From Spirosoma taeanense (GTDB lineage Bacteria; Bacteroidota; Bacteroidia; Cytophagales; Spirosomataceae), in contig NZ_CP053435.1 in NCBI RefSeq assembly GCF_013127955.1, positions 3,162,001 through 3,226,000 on the forward strand: a DNA stretch of 64,000 nucleotides, read 5' to 3'. Position 1 is the first letter of the stretch. Each line of letters opens with the position of its first letter. The notes under the pieces are model-generated. The model saw nothing but the letters and a program-made list of their open reading frames with translations. It had not been told where the DNA came from and made no database searches. This document shows, piece after piece, positions 34,117 through 44,320 of the stretch. Both the position numbers and the translations under genes were made by a program.

Positions 34117-35091
34117 ATGACATCCATTAGCTCTCAGCCGCGGTCTACAGATTCCTGGGAAGACATATGCTTTCCGGTTGAGCCTGTCTGGCTTGCCGAC
34201 CTATTGCCGGATTACGAAATTATGGCAACGGATCGTCAGCAATTAGTTGTGGGCCAGCCGACTGGCGGCCGAAAGACTATTTACGGGATTCAGAGCGCCG
34301 ATTATACGATTATCCCTAACCGGGTAATCCAGCAAGTTGTCGATAATTTACTAACTGATTATACGCTCCAGATTAAATACACAACCACGGGTGAATTCAG
34401 TATCAGTATTATTCTGCCCGATGCGCAGTCGGTGGGTGGCGAGTGGCTGCAACGCAGTTTGATTCTAACGAACAGTTACAACGGCAAAACTCCGTTCAGC
34501 ATACAGGGTCAAACGCTTACTACACTCCTGGATACAACCTCCTCAATGGGCAGCAGTATGTACCGGGCCATCTGTCAGAATGGGTTGATGGGCTGGGCTG
34601 ACTTATTCGATAATTTATCTGCTTATCAGCATTGGCTCGGCCAGCAGTCGGACGGAAGAAAAACACGAACTACTAAAAGTCAGTCGGGGGAGAGCCGATC
34701 AGCGCAGACTGGCCCGGCCATCCGCAAAATCCATCATAGCCGAATCACACTTGAGCTGTTTCAGCAGCGATTGCATGATTTGCTGGCCGATCACCTGCGG
34801 GCAACTCAAACGTTAACGACTACAGTTTATGACCACTTCCAGCAGACAGGAGTCGCCGGGGCGACTGAGGGGCTCCTGCGCACCCTACCTATTCCGGTTC
34901 AACTGGCTAAACAGGCGCAGGAACGATTACGGCTGGAAGAGCGTCTGCTGGGGTCACGTCCCTCCTACTGGCTGGTTTACAACGCGGTGAACTACGCCTT
35001 ATTCACGGCCCGAAGCAGTCTTACGCTGAACGACCGATACCGGCTGGATGAACGTGTATTTCATCAGTTAGCAGCTTCTTCCTATGCCTGA
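34117..35091 (+). CDS. DUF932-like (phage/plasmid-type) protein
   Basis: A 324-residue soluble protein with the DUF932 outline: IYGIQSADYTIIPNRVIQQV near the N-terminus, GEWLQRSLILTNSYNGKTPF in the middle, MYRAICQNGLMGW, and YWLVYNAVNYALF near the C-terminus. DUF932 proteins are usual on plasmids, phages and integrative elements, often near anti-restriction genes; their function is unknown. A Ser/Thr/Arg-rich linker sits at about residues 185-205. No integrase is nearby, so any mobile origin is inference. Confidence 0.65.
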   Translation: MTSISSQPRSTDSWEDICFPVEPVWLADLLPDYEIMATDRQQLVVGQPTGGRKTIYGIQSADYTIIPNRVIQQVVDNLLTDYTLQIKYTTTGEFSISIILPDAQSVGGEWLQRSLILTNSYNGKTPFSIQGQTLTTLLDTTSSMGSSMYRAICQNGLMGWADLFDNLSAYQHWLGQQSDGRKTRTTKSQSGESRSAQTGPAIRKIHHSRITLELFQQRLHDLLADHLRATQTLTTTVYDHFQQTGVAGATEGLLRTLPIPVQLAKQAQERLRLEERLLGSRPSYWLVYNAVNYALFTARSSLTLNDRYRLDERVFHQLAASSYA

Positions 35092-35148
35092 ACGTATCCT
35101 GAGCAGCCAAGTCATTGTTTCTTCTCACCCCATAAACAGAGCATCCGT

Positions 35149-35526
35149 ATGGTTTCCAAGTCGAACTCACCCATGTATTCTCCTGACCTTTGTATGGGTT
35201 TAGGCAGTCTTGTTTATGCACTGTCCAAACTGGACGGCTCTCTGCAACGGGAAGAAATACAGACTGTCCGGGAGCTGTTCGCCAGCGACCCCCATGCCGA
35301 TTTAGTCATTTACGCCTATTTTATTCGGGAAAACACGGGTGAATCGGTCGATGAGGCCTATGCGTTTGGTATGCGCCGGCTAATGGCTCAGCGGGTAGAA
35401 CTAAACGAACAAACCAAAAAACGATTTGTCAGCATCCTGCGCCGGGTTGCCCGAGCCCACGAGGGTATCTCCCGTCAGGAACGAGCGTTTATCCGACGGT
35501 TCTGGCACGAGATTCGACACCTTTAA
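35149..35526 (+). CDS. TerB-like helical protein
   Basis: A 125-residue all-helical protein similar in layout to the tellurite-resistance TerB fold: SLVYALSKLDGSLQREEIQTV near 19-39, a middle helical part, and VARAHEGISRQERAFIRRFW near the end, the two acidic/DG-type repeats being typical of the family. No other ter genes are near. It lies 57 bp behind the DUF932 gene in the same direction. Confidence 0.65.
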   Translation: MVSKSNSPMYSPDLCMGLGSLVYALSKLDGSLQREEIQTVRELFASDPHADLVIYAYFIRENTGESVDEAYAFGMRRLMAQRVELNEQTKKRFVSILRRVARAHEGISRQERAFIRRFWHEIRHL

Positions 35527-35649
35527 GTCGGTTGGGTCTGCCGGTAAATCACGGACATTCATCAACTGTTCAGATTTTTCAGGTTTGGCAGGCTTCAATC
35601 AGTATGCGGACGTTAAAATATAAACCCAACATGCTTTATCCAATACGTT

Positions 35650-36333
35650 ATGAAAGTATCCTTTGGTATTCAGCAGAAAGTAAAAGCGTCCGGTTTGCTT
35701 TTGGGAATTATGCTCGTGCTTGTGCTTACTTCCCTGAGTATGAAGCAGGTTGTAAGGGATCTGGATCAGGTTGTCGCGTCAGTGTATGTAGACCGGCTGC
35801 AGCCTGCCGTAGATTTGGTGTATCTGAGCGAAAATTTACATGCCAAACGGCTCCTGCTGGATAGCTACCTGGCAGACCAGTCGACGGGGTCAGCATCCGT
35901 CCTGAAAGCTCAGTTAAAGCGTTACGATACGGGTAGCTCTCAATTAATTCATCAACTCGAGCGGACGAAACTTTCGGCCAGCGAAGCCAACTGGTTACGG
36001 ACGTTCAAGGCCAATCGAAATCAGTATATCCGTCTGGAACATAATGTGCTGCATCTGGAAGCGAGTGGTCAACACCAGGCGGCTGTTCACCTCTTTAAAA
36101 CACCCGGGGAGGAGTTATTCCACCAGGGCGTACTGGCCCTTCATGAGCTGGCGCACATTCAGGACCAGACCGGTCAGAACGAAGTAAAAGTAGCTCACCG
36201 CCAGGCTGCCGGTAGCTCCATCCACGCTACGTTGCTGCTGGCCGTTGCCCTAATTATCGGTCTGCTGCTGTTGAGTCTGATTCATACCGCAAAGCTGCCG
36301 GATCGAAAGCCTCAACCGTTCCATCTGAATTAA
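35650..36333 (+). CDS. Four-helix-bundle sensor domain protein, no output domain
   Basis: A 227-residue membrane protein with an N-terminal helix (about 11-30), a long helical extracytoplasmic part of about 155 residues, and a C-terminal helix (HATLLLAVALIIGLLLLSLI). This is the layout of a chemoreceptor-type 4HB sensory module, but it stops about 15 residues after the second membrane helix, with no HAMP, kinase or MCP domain. It may pass signals to another membrane protein, or be a truncated receptor. Confidence 0.65.
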   Translation: MKVSFGIQQKVKASGLLLGIMLVLVLTSLSMKQVVRDLDQVVASVYVDRLQPAVDLVYLSENLHAKRLLLDSYLADQSTGSASVLKAQLKRYDTGSSQLIHQLERTKLSASEANWLRTFKANRNQYIRLEHNVLHLEASGQHQAAVHLFKTPGEELFHQGVLALHELAHIQDQTGQNEVKVAHRQAAGSSIHATLLLAVALIIGLLLLSLIHTAKLPDRKPQPFHLN

Positions 36334-36667
36334 GGGGACGCCTGTCAACTGTTTCGCTCCCTGGCGTTCTGGTGCGTAACGCATACCGTATTCCACATCT
36401 TAACGAATAGAAATTCCGGATAGGAACGGCCTCCTGAATAGTCTTAGATCACCTGATTCATCGATTTAAAACGGTAAGACGAGACAGTGGTTAGCCTGAC
36501 CAAAGTCCTCGCCAAGGTGGTTTTCATGACCCGGTTTTAAGCCTTTGCTTGAAAGTGTGGCCACGGATACTGAAGCGAACCGTCTGATTTATAAGCAAAT
36601 TCTAAGGAAACAGAGCCCTCAAATATCGGTTAGGAAAGAATAGGGTTTCTATTTTTTCTGTTTACTA
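36334..36667. other. Intergenic stretch before the TonB receptor
   Basis: 334 bp with no gene that I can support and no convincing terminator or promoter. AT-rich sequence directly upstream of 36668 is the likely promoter region of the receptor gene. Confidence 0.5.
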
Positions 36668-39367
36668 ATGAAGTTTTCGTTCCTGCTTTGTACCGGTTCT
36701 ATTATCTGTTTAAGTCTGAGCGCAGCCAGTGCCCAGCAGCCATCGGCTGCGAAGAATGGTCTGCTCCAGGCAATCGGTGTGCAGCCGGATACAACCCGCC
36801 CCGGTACCTCGACACTTGCGGATTCCACCCTACTGAACCCGACGAATCAATCGGATGCTCAGACCGCGCCCGGCCAGTCTTCCCCGGCCATCAACGGCCT
36901 CGATACGCCTTCAACCGCTACGGTACCGCAGCCCGCACCCGGCAACGCTGCTACCGATGACGATGAAGCCACTGCGCGGATAGGAACACTCAGCGGGCGG
37001 CTGGTCGCTACGCAGGATGGTAAAAAACTCCCCGTCGAGTTTGCCAGCATTGGCGTTTTCCGGGCCAGTGACTCCAGCTCCGTTACGGGCGGTCTGACCG
37101 ATGAAAAAGGGTTTTTCTCCATTCCCAATCTAGTACCTGATACCTATTACGTCCTGGTTCAGAGCCTTGGGTATGCATCAAAGCAAATACCCCGGGTTAC
37201 GATTGGGGCGGCTAACCCGGCTGTGAATCTGGGGAACATCGTTATTGCGCAGGCCACCCGGCAGTTGGCGGAAGTTGTTGTGCAGGGCCAGCGGCAGGCC
37301 TACGAATACTCGCTCGACCGAAAGATTGTCAACGTCGATCAGTTGCCGATTGCGCAGGGTGGTTCAGCGGTAGATATTCTGCAGAATGTACCGTCTGTTA
37401 CGCTCGATGTGGATGGTACGCTCAGTCTGCGCGGCAGCAGCAACGTCATCGTTCTGGTAGACGGTAAACCATCGGGCCTGACGGGCCTCGACCGGCAGGC
37501 GGTGCTGGATCAGATTCCGGCCAGCAATATTGAGCGCATTGAGGTGATTACGAACCCTTCGTCCCGCTACGACGCCGATGGTGCCGCCGGAATTATTAAC
37601 ATCATTCTGAAGAAAGAACGCGCCCCCGGCTTTAATGGCACGGCTCAGGTTAATATCGGTACGCGCGACAAATACAATGCCTCGGTTAACTTGAACGCCC
37701 GGTTTAAAAAACTGAACGTATTCGGCAGTTATAACTTCCGGGCTGACCGGCGGTTTCAGTACCGGATCTCGGACCGCCAGAACTTGTTCGCCGATTCGGT
37801 CAGTTACCTGGCCCAACGTAACGATGCCATTCGTCGGCGGGTGAACAACAACCTGCGGCTCGGTTTCGACTACGCACTGTCGCCCCGCGACAACGTCAGC
37901 ATATCGGCGCTGTACCGGCCTGAATACAGTTATGACTCGGAGGTAGAAACCTTCGATACGCAGGATGCCAGCCGCCGATCGCTGGGGCAAACGCTCCGTT
38001 TGAACGAAGAGCGTGAACCTGAACGTGGCCTGGATTATAAAGCCGGCTATCGCCGTACCTTTGGCAAGGAAGGCCGGGAGTTAACGGTCGATGGCACGCT
38101 CTCAACCAATCGTGGAATGGAACGGCAGGACTTTGTCAATACCACAACCCTGCCTGAAAACCTGCTGACGCCCAGCTTTCTGATTGGCCAGCAACGTGCA
38201 CAAAACAGCCGCAACAACCGCATTATGGTGCTCCAGGCCGACTTCATTGAGCCGCTGAAACGCAGACAGCGACTCGAAACAGGGCTTAAATACACGTCGC
38301 GTCTGCTGGGTGCCGATTACGTCTTTGAAAACCTGCAGAACGGAAGCTGGGTCCTGAATACAGCAATCAGCAATAACTTTATTTATAATGAACGTACCAG
38401 CGCAGCCTATGTCAATTATGGCAACGAACTGAAGAAATTTAGCTACCAGGTAGGCCTGCGGACAGAACACACCCTGATCAACACCGATCAGCGGACAACC
38501 AACCAGCAGAATACCCGGCAGTATATTTACCTGTTTCCCAGCGCTTTTGTCAATTACAACCTTAGTCAGGCGCAGAAACTCCAGGTGAATTATACCCGGC
38601 GGATTAACCGCCCCTCGGTGCGTTCACTGAACCCGTTTATTGACTTACAGGACCCTCTGAACATTCGTTTTGGTAATCCGCTGCTCAATCCGGAACTGAT
38701 CAATTCGTTTGAGCTGAGTCATCTCTGGACGGGCAAGACAACCGCTCTAACGTCGTCGCTGTTCTATCGGCAGACCAATAATGAAATTACCAGTTACCGC
38801 ACCCTGCGCGAAGACGGCATAACGGAGCAAGCCCAGCTAAACCTGAACCGTTCGCAGAATTACGGACTGGAGATTGTGCTGGAGCAGGAAATTACCCGGT
38901 GGTGGAAAGCCAATGGCAACGTTACGTTCTTTCAGCGGTCTATTCAGGCCAGCGCCGACGTACCGGGTATTCTGACCCGAACTAACCGTAGCTGGACGGG
39001 CCGCCTGACCTCAACAATGCGCCCCGTGCGCGGAATGGCTATTCAGGTTGCCGTCAATTACCGTTCGCCGTTTCTGATTGCACAGGGTACGATTAACAGC
39101 TTTTTCAACGTCGATATTGGCGTAAAACAGGACGTGCTGAACGGGCGCGGCACGGTGAACCTGCGGGTGAGCGACATTTTCAACACGCTGCAATTCCGGA
39201 GCGATACGTTTGGCCCGAACTTTCAGGCAACCAGCCTGGGCAAGCGTGAAAGCCGGATTGGGCTCATTGGCTTCAGCTACCGCCTGAGTCGCCAGAAAGC
39301 CCGCAGCCGCGATGATGACAATGAACGTCAGCCCGATAACTCAACGCTCGATCCGGACCTGAATTAA
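36668..39367 (+). CDS. TonB-dependent outer-membrane receptor (OMP_b-brl_3 type)
   Basis: An 899-residue outer-membrane receptor. Signal peptide 1-23, a Pro/Thr/Ala-rich low-complexity linker of about 75 residues, a carboxypeptidase-regulatory-like domain (GRLVATQDGKKLPVEFASIG and onward), a plug with LSLRGSSNVIVLVDGKPSGL and IERIEVITNPSSRYDADGAA, and a large beta-barrel. There is no SusD gene beside it, so it is not a canonical polysaccharide-utilisation pair. The barrel type is that of the Bacteroidota group often tied to peptide or siderophore uptake; ligand unknown. Confidence 0.9.
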   Translation: MKFSFLLCTGSIICLSLSAASAQQPSAAKNGLLQAIGVQPDTTRPGTSTLADSTLLNPTNQSDAQTAPGQSSPAINGLDTPSTATVPQPAPGNAATDDDEATARIGTLSGRLVATQDGKKLPVEFASIGVFRASDSSSVTGGLTDEKGFFSIPNLVPDTYYVLVQSLGYASKQIPRVTIGAANPAVNLGNIVIAQATRQLAEVVVQGQRQAYEYSLDRKIVNVDQLPIAQGGSAVDILQNVPSVTLDVDGTLSLRGSSNVIVLVDGKPSGLTGLDRQAVLDQIPASNIERIEVITNPSSRYDADGAAGIINIILKKERAPGFNGTAQVNIGTRDKYNASVNLNARFKKLNVFGSYNFRADRRFQYRISDRQNLFADSVSYLAQRNDAIRRRVNNNLRLGFDYALSPRDNVSISALYRPEYSYDSEVETFDTQDASRRSLGQTLRLNEEREPERGLDYKAGYRRTFGKEGRELTVDGTLSTNRGMERQDFVNTTTLPENLLTPSFLIGQQRAQNSRNNRIMVLQADFIEPLKRRQRLETGLKYTSRLLGADYVFENLQNGSWVLNTAISNNFIYNERTSAAYVNYGNELKKFSYQVGLRTEHTLINTDQRTTNQQNTRQYIYLFPSAFVNYNLSQAQKLQVNYTRRINRPSVRSLNPFIDLQDPLNIRFGNPLLNPELINSFELSHLWTGKTTALTSSLFYRQTNNEITSYRTLREDGITEQAQLNLNRSQNYGLEIVLEQEITRWWKANGNVTFFQRSIQASADVPGILTRTNRSWTGRLTSTMRPVRGMAIQVAVNYRSPFLIAQGTINSFFNVDIGVKQDVLNGRGTVNLRVSDIFNTLQFRSDTFGPNFQATSLGKRESRIGLIGFSYRLSRQKARSRDDDNERQPDNSTLDPDLN

Positions 39368-39380
39368 ACCCGCTACTCCA

Positions 39381-39497
39381 TCAGGGGAACAGGACGGATA
39401 ATGTGCCGACGATCAGGGCCAGACTGAAGATGATCAGCAGACCAATCAGAACGGTTCGGAGCAAACTGCCGGACTTTTTTGGGGATGGATTTGCCAT
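39381..39497 (-). CDS. 38-residue single-helix membrane protein behind the carboxylase
   Basis: A very short frame, ATG at 39497 and TGA at 39381-39383. The protein starts MANPSPKKSGSLLRT and continues as one hydrophobic helix (VLIGLLIIFSLALIVG), then TLSVLFP. The basic N-terminus before the helix suggests an N-in orientation. It begins 15 bp behind the stop of the acyl-CoA carboxylase gene on the same strand, so the two are probably co-transcribed. No family is known to me. It could be a small subunit or membrane tether; chance is also possible but the hydrophobic pattern and position argue for a real gene. Confidence 0.55.
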   Translation of the reverse strand: MANPSPKKSGSLLRTVLIGLLIIFSLALIVGTLSVLFP

Positions 39498-39512
39498 ACA
39501 ATCTATCTGGAC

Positions 39513-41099
<1,587 letters not shown>

Positions 41100-41308
41100 G
41101 AGTTGGTTTGTTGGCGTCAAGTGTGGGCAAAGTTAATTTTTCTTTACAATTCCAACCGACTCGATTGCATTTGGTCATCCGTGCACATTCTTTTTCTAGT
41201 TTCAGGCTCATCAGGTTCCAGTACACTGCACCGGTTAAGAAGTTAAGCTCGTTATATAACGGGCCGAAAAATTGGCTTTTCTTTGTAGCGCACTGCTCAT
41301 CTCCTGAC

Positions 41309-42340
41309 TTGAAAGCATTTTTCGCTTCTTTATTGATTCTGATCACCTCCTCGGTAGTGAACGCCCAGCCCTTCGGCGGGCAGCGTGTTTTTTCGTTTCT
41401 GGACTTACCAACCCACGCCCGCGTAGCGGCTCTCGGCGGTCAGGTAGCTACGGCAACGCGCCCGGATGGGTCGTACCACCTGAACAACCCCGCCCTTACC
41501 GATTCGTTGCCTGACAATCAGCTTTCCATTAGTCTAATGCCGTATCTGGCAGCGGCTAAATATTATACGCTGCAGTATGGCTTGCCGATTAAAAGCCGGG
41601 GAACGTGGGCTATGGGTTTGCAGTATCTCAGCTATGGTCAGTTTGACCTGACCGATCCGGCCGGGAATCTGCTCGGCACGTTCCGGGCCGACGACTATGC
41701 CCTGAGCCTGAGTCACGCCCGCACGGAGGGCAACTTTACGCTGGGGGCAACAATCAAAGCGGTGGGGTCAGCCATTGAAACTTACTCGGCCTTTGGCGTT
41801 CTGGCCGATCTCGGTGGTATCTGGCGGCATCCGAAGCAGGAGCTAACGTTCGGATTAGTCGCCAAAAACGTCGGGTATCTGATCAACAACTTCGGTCCCA
41901 CCGATGCCGACCTGCCGTTCGATCTGCAGGCGGGGGTTACGCTCAAACCTCGTTACGCCCCTATCCGGCTGACCCTGACGGCTCATCATCTTCAACGGTT
42001 CGACATCAGCTATAATGATCCGAATCTCAATGTGCGTTACGATCTGAACGGCAACCCAATTCCGCAAACCGTTAGCATCGTTGAGAAAGCCGCCCGGCAC
42101 CTGAGCGTCGGCATCGAGTTTCTCATCAGCCGTAACGTGCATCTGCTCGCTGGTTATAACCATCAGAAGCGACAGGAAGGCAAACTCCTGACGGGTGGCG
42201 GGGGCGCAAGTATTTCGTTCGGGGCGTCGGTGCAGGCGCATGGGTTTCAGTTAACTTATGGCCGGTTTTCGGCCGTGCCAACGGCGGGCGGTAGCAGTCA
42301 GTTGTCGCTGCGGATAGACCTGGATCGGCTGCTCAACTAG
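41309..42340 (+). CDS. porQ: Type IX secretion system protein PorQ (TTG start)
   Basis: Outer-membrane beta-barrel protein of the type IX secretion system, 343 residues. The TTG at 41309 begins a clean signal peptide (LKAFFASLLILITSSVVNAQ); the frame is open back to 41108 but that part has no protein-like character. The conserved start is RVFSFLDLPTHARVAALGGQ, then NPALTDSLPDNQLSISLMPYL, followed by strands to the C-terminus (SLRIDLDRLLN). PorQ works with PorU, PorV and PorZ in attaching secreted cargo to the cell surface. It is divergent to the carboxylase gene. Confidence 0.92.
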   Translation: MKAFFASLLILITSSVVNAQPFGGQRVFSFLDLPTHARVAALGGQVATATRPDGSYHLNNPALTDSLPDNQLSISLMPYLAAAKYYTLQYGLPIKSRGTWAMGLQYLSYGQFDLTDPAGNLLGTFRADDYALSLSHARTEGNFTLGATIKAVGSAIETYSAFGVLADLGGIWRHPKQELTFGLVAKNVGYLINNFGPTDADLPFDLQAGVTLKPRYAPIRLTLTAHHLQRFDISYNDPNLNVRYDLNGNPIPQTVSIVEKAARHLSVGIEFLISRNVHLLAGYNHQKRQEGKLLTGGGGASISFGASVQAHGFQLTYGRFSAVPTAGGSSQLSLRIDLDRLLN

Positions 42341-42468
42341 TGCTGGTTTTCCGTCACTGCCTGCCTACTTTTGCCGGCATTATTGGGAATTTGAGTTCAT
42401 CACCGACACATTTTCCTGTTTCCTGTGTTTGTCTAGATAAATGCGCGCAAAGCGCGTTCTGCTTTTCA

Positions 42469-43854
42469 ATGACTCAGTTACTCAAAGACCTTACGCCCCG
42501 GCAGATTGTTGCCGAGTTGGATCAATACATAATCGGGCAGAATGATGCCAAACGAAACGTAGCGATTGCGCTCAGAAATCGCTGGCGCCGGATGAACAGC
42601 GCAGCCGACATGCAGCGCGAGATTACGCCCAACAACATCCTGATGATCGGCGCAACGGGCGTCGGCAAGACCGAAATCGCCCGACGGCTGGCAAAAATCG
42701 CCGATGCGCCCTTCATTAAAGTCGAAGCTTCCAAATTTACGGAAGTCGGTTACGTCGGCCGCGACGTCGAGAGCATGGTGCGCGACCTGGTCGAGCAGGC
42801 GGTCAATATGGTGCGGGCGGCCAAGAAAGAAGCCGTCAAGGCGAGGGCGCAGCAGATGGTCGAAGATGCCATTCTGGACATCCTGATTCCGCCCGTCAAG
42901 CCCGCCAACGGTCAGCATCTGGGCTTTGAGAACGAAAAGCTGGACCCGGATGCCGAACTGAACGAGCGTACCCGCGAGCGTTTCCGCGAGAAAATTCGCT
43001 CCGGCGAAATGGACGACCGCAAGATCGAAATTGATGTTCAGCAGAGCCAGACACCAAACATCGGGATTATGGGCGGAGCCGTCGATGACTTGTCCATGAT
43101 GAACCTTCAGGAGATGATTGGCGGGATGATGCCCAAACGCGGCAAAAAACGAAAAGTGACCATCGCCGAAGCCCGCACAATCCTGCTGGAAGAAGAAGCC
43201 GCCAAGCTCATCGACATGGACGAGGTGAAGGAAGAAGCCATTCGTAAGGCCGAAGACGCCGGGATCATCTTCATCGACGAAATTGACAAGGTAGCCTCCA
43301 GCCGCGCCGGTGGCTCAGGCGGGCCAGACGTCAGCCGCGAGGGCGTACAGCGCGACCTGCTGCCGATTGTCGAGGGCAGCGCGGTCAATACCAAGTACGG
43401 CGTCATTCATACCGACCACATTCTGTTTATTGCAGCCGGGGCCTTCCACGTCAGCAAACCCAGCGACCTTATCCCGGAGTTGCAGGGTCGTTTCCCAATT
43501 CGAGTGGAGCTGCAGAGCCTGTCCGAAGATGATTTTTACCAGATTCTGAAGGAACCGCGTAACGCCCTGACGAAGCAGTACGAGGCCATGCTGGCGTCGG
43601 AGAACGTCGAATTAACGTTCGACGACGATGCCCTGCGCGAACTCGCCCGGATTGCATTTGAGGTCAACAGCGAGGTGGAAAACATTGGCGCGCGCCGGTT
43701 ACAGACCGTCCTGAGCCACCTCATGAACGATTTCATGTTCGACATCCCCGACGTCATCGGCGCGAATGCGCATGTTGTCGTTACGAAGGAGTTGGTCGGT
43801 GAAAAGCTGAACAGTCTGGTTCAGAACCGGGATTTAAGCCAGTTCATTCTATAA
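42469..43854 (+). CDS. hslU: ATP-dependent protease ATPase subunit HslU
   Basis: AAA+ unfoldase of the HslUV protease, 461 residues from the ATG at 42469 (MTQLLKDLTPRQIVAELDQY); the frame extends upstream but without homologous sequence. Walker A GATGVGKT (61-68), the pore-loop GYVG region, a variable I domain between about 105 and 260, Walker B GIIFIDEIDK, and the conserved C-terminus ending LSQFIL, which inserts into HslV. The partner hslV is not next to it. It overlaps the convergent gene by 11 bp. Confidence 0.96.
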   Translation: MTQLLKDLTPRQIVAELDQYIIGQNDAKRNVAIALRNRWRRMNSAADMQREITPNNILMIGATGVGKTEIARRLAKIADAPFIKVEASKFTEVGYVGRDVESMVRDLVEQAVNMVRAAKKEAVKARAQQMVEDAILDILIPPVKPANGQHLGFENEKLDPDAELNERTRERFREKIRSGEMDDRKIEIDVQQSQTPNIGIMGGAVDDLSMMNLQEMIGGMMPKRGKKRKVTIAEARTILLEEEAAKLIDMDEVKEEAIRKAEDAGIIFIDEIDKVASSRAGGSGGPDVSREGVQRDLLPIVEGSAVNTKYGVIHTDHILFIAAGAFHVSKPSDLIPELQGRFPIRVELQSLSEDDFYQILKEPRNALTKQYEAMLASENVELTFDDDALRELARIAFEVNSEVENIGARRLQTVLSHLMNDFMFDIPDVIGANAHVVVTKELVGEKLNSLVQNRDLSQFIL

Positions 43855-44293
43855 GGCGTGTCTGGCCGGGCGGGATTATCAGCCCGGTCAGACTTTGCAC
43901 AACTTGCTCCACGGCCCGGTCGGTATCCGCCCGCTTACGCTCGGGCGGGTCGAACCGGTTGAAGGGCCGCAGTTCGAGCACGAACGTTTCCTCAATCGTT
44001 ACGTCATCAATGGGCGTGTACAGCTTATACCCGATCAGGTTTATTGGAATCAGGCCATGCCGTACCTTGAAGCTCGTCAGCAGCCCGGCTAGTAGCTGTT
44101 CAACCCGCTCCATCGAAACGCCTGGTATGGGTACGAACCGAACTTCGGCCCGATTGCGGTCAACGAGCGTTTGGTCGTGGGGAGCGTAGTGACCCTCGCA
44201 GCTTGAAAACGTCTGAACCAGCCCCGTCGCGTTCAGGGCATCGACCAGCGGCCTGATTCGGGGCTCAATAGCGTCGGTGAGTTTAGCGTCCAT
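43844..44293 (-). CDS. Conserved-looking protein with SSCEGH motif
   Basis: A 149-residue soluble protein, alpha/beta, with FSSCEGHYAPHD at about residues 29-40, where the SCEGH cluster could be a metal or active site. The rest shows alternating strands and helices (RAEVRFVPIPGV, then VLELRPFNRFDPPERKRADT). No family is recognised with confidence. The 3' end overlaps the hslU 3' end by 11 bp on the opposite strand. Confidence 0.65.
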   Translation of the reverse strand: MDAKLTDAIEPRIRPLVDALNATGLVQTFSSCEGHYAPHDQTLVDRNRAEVRFVPIPGVSMERVEQLLAGLLTSFKVRHGLIPINLIGYKLYTPIDDVTIEETFVLELRPFNRFDPPERKRADTDRAVEQVVQSLTGLIIPPGQTRLIE

Positions 44294-44320
44294 TCGTCGG
44301 CTATGGGCGTAATGCGATGA

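Noticed and set aside
34117-35091. Integrated plasmid or phage at the DUF932 gene
   Set aside because: No integrase, attachment repeats, replication or structural genes are near; one DUF932 gene is not enough.
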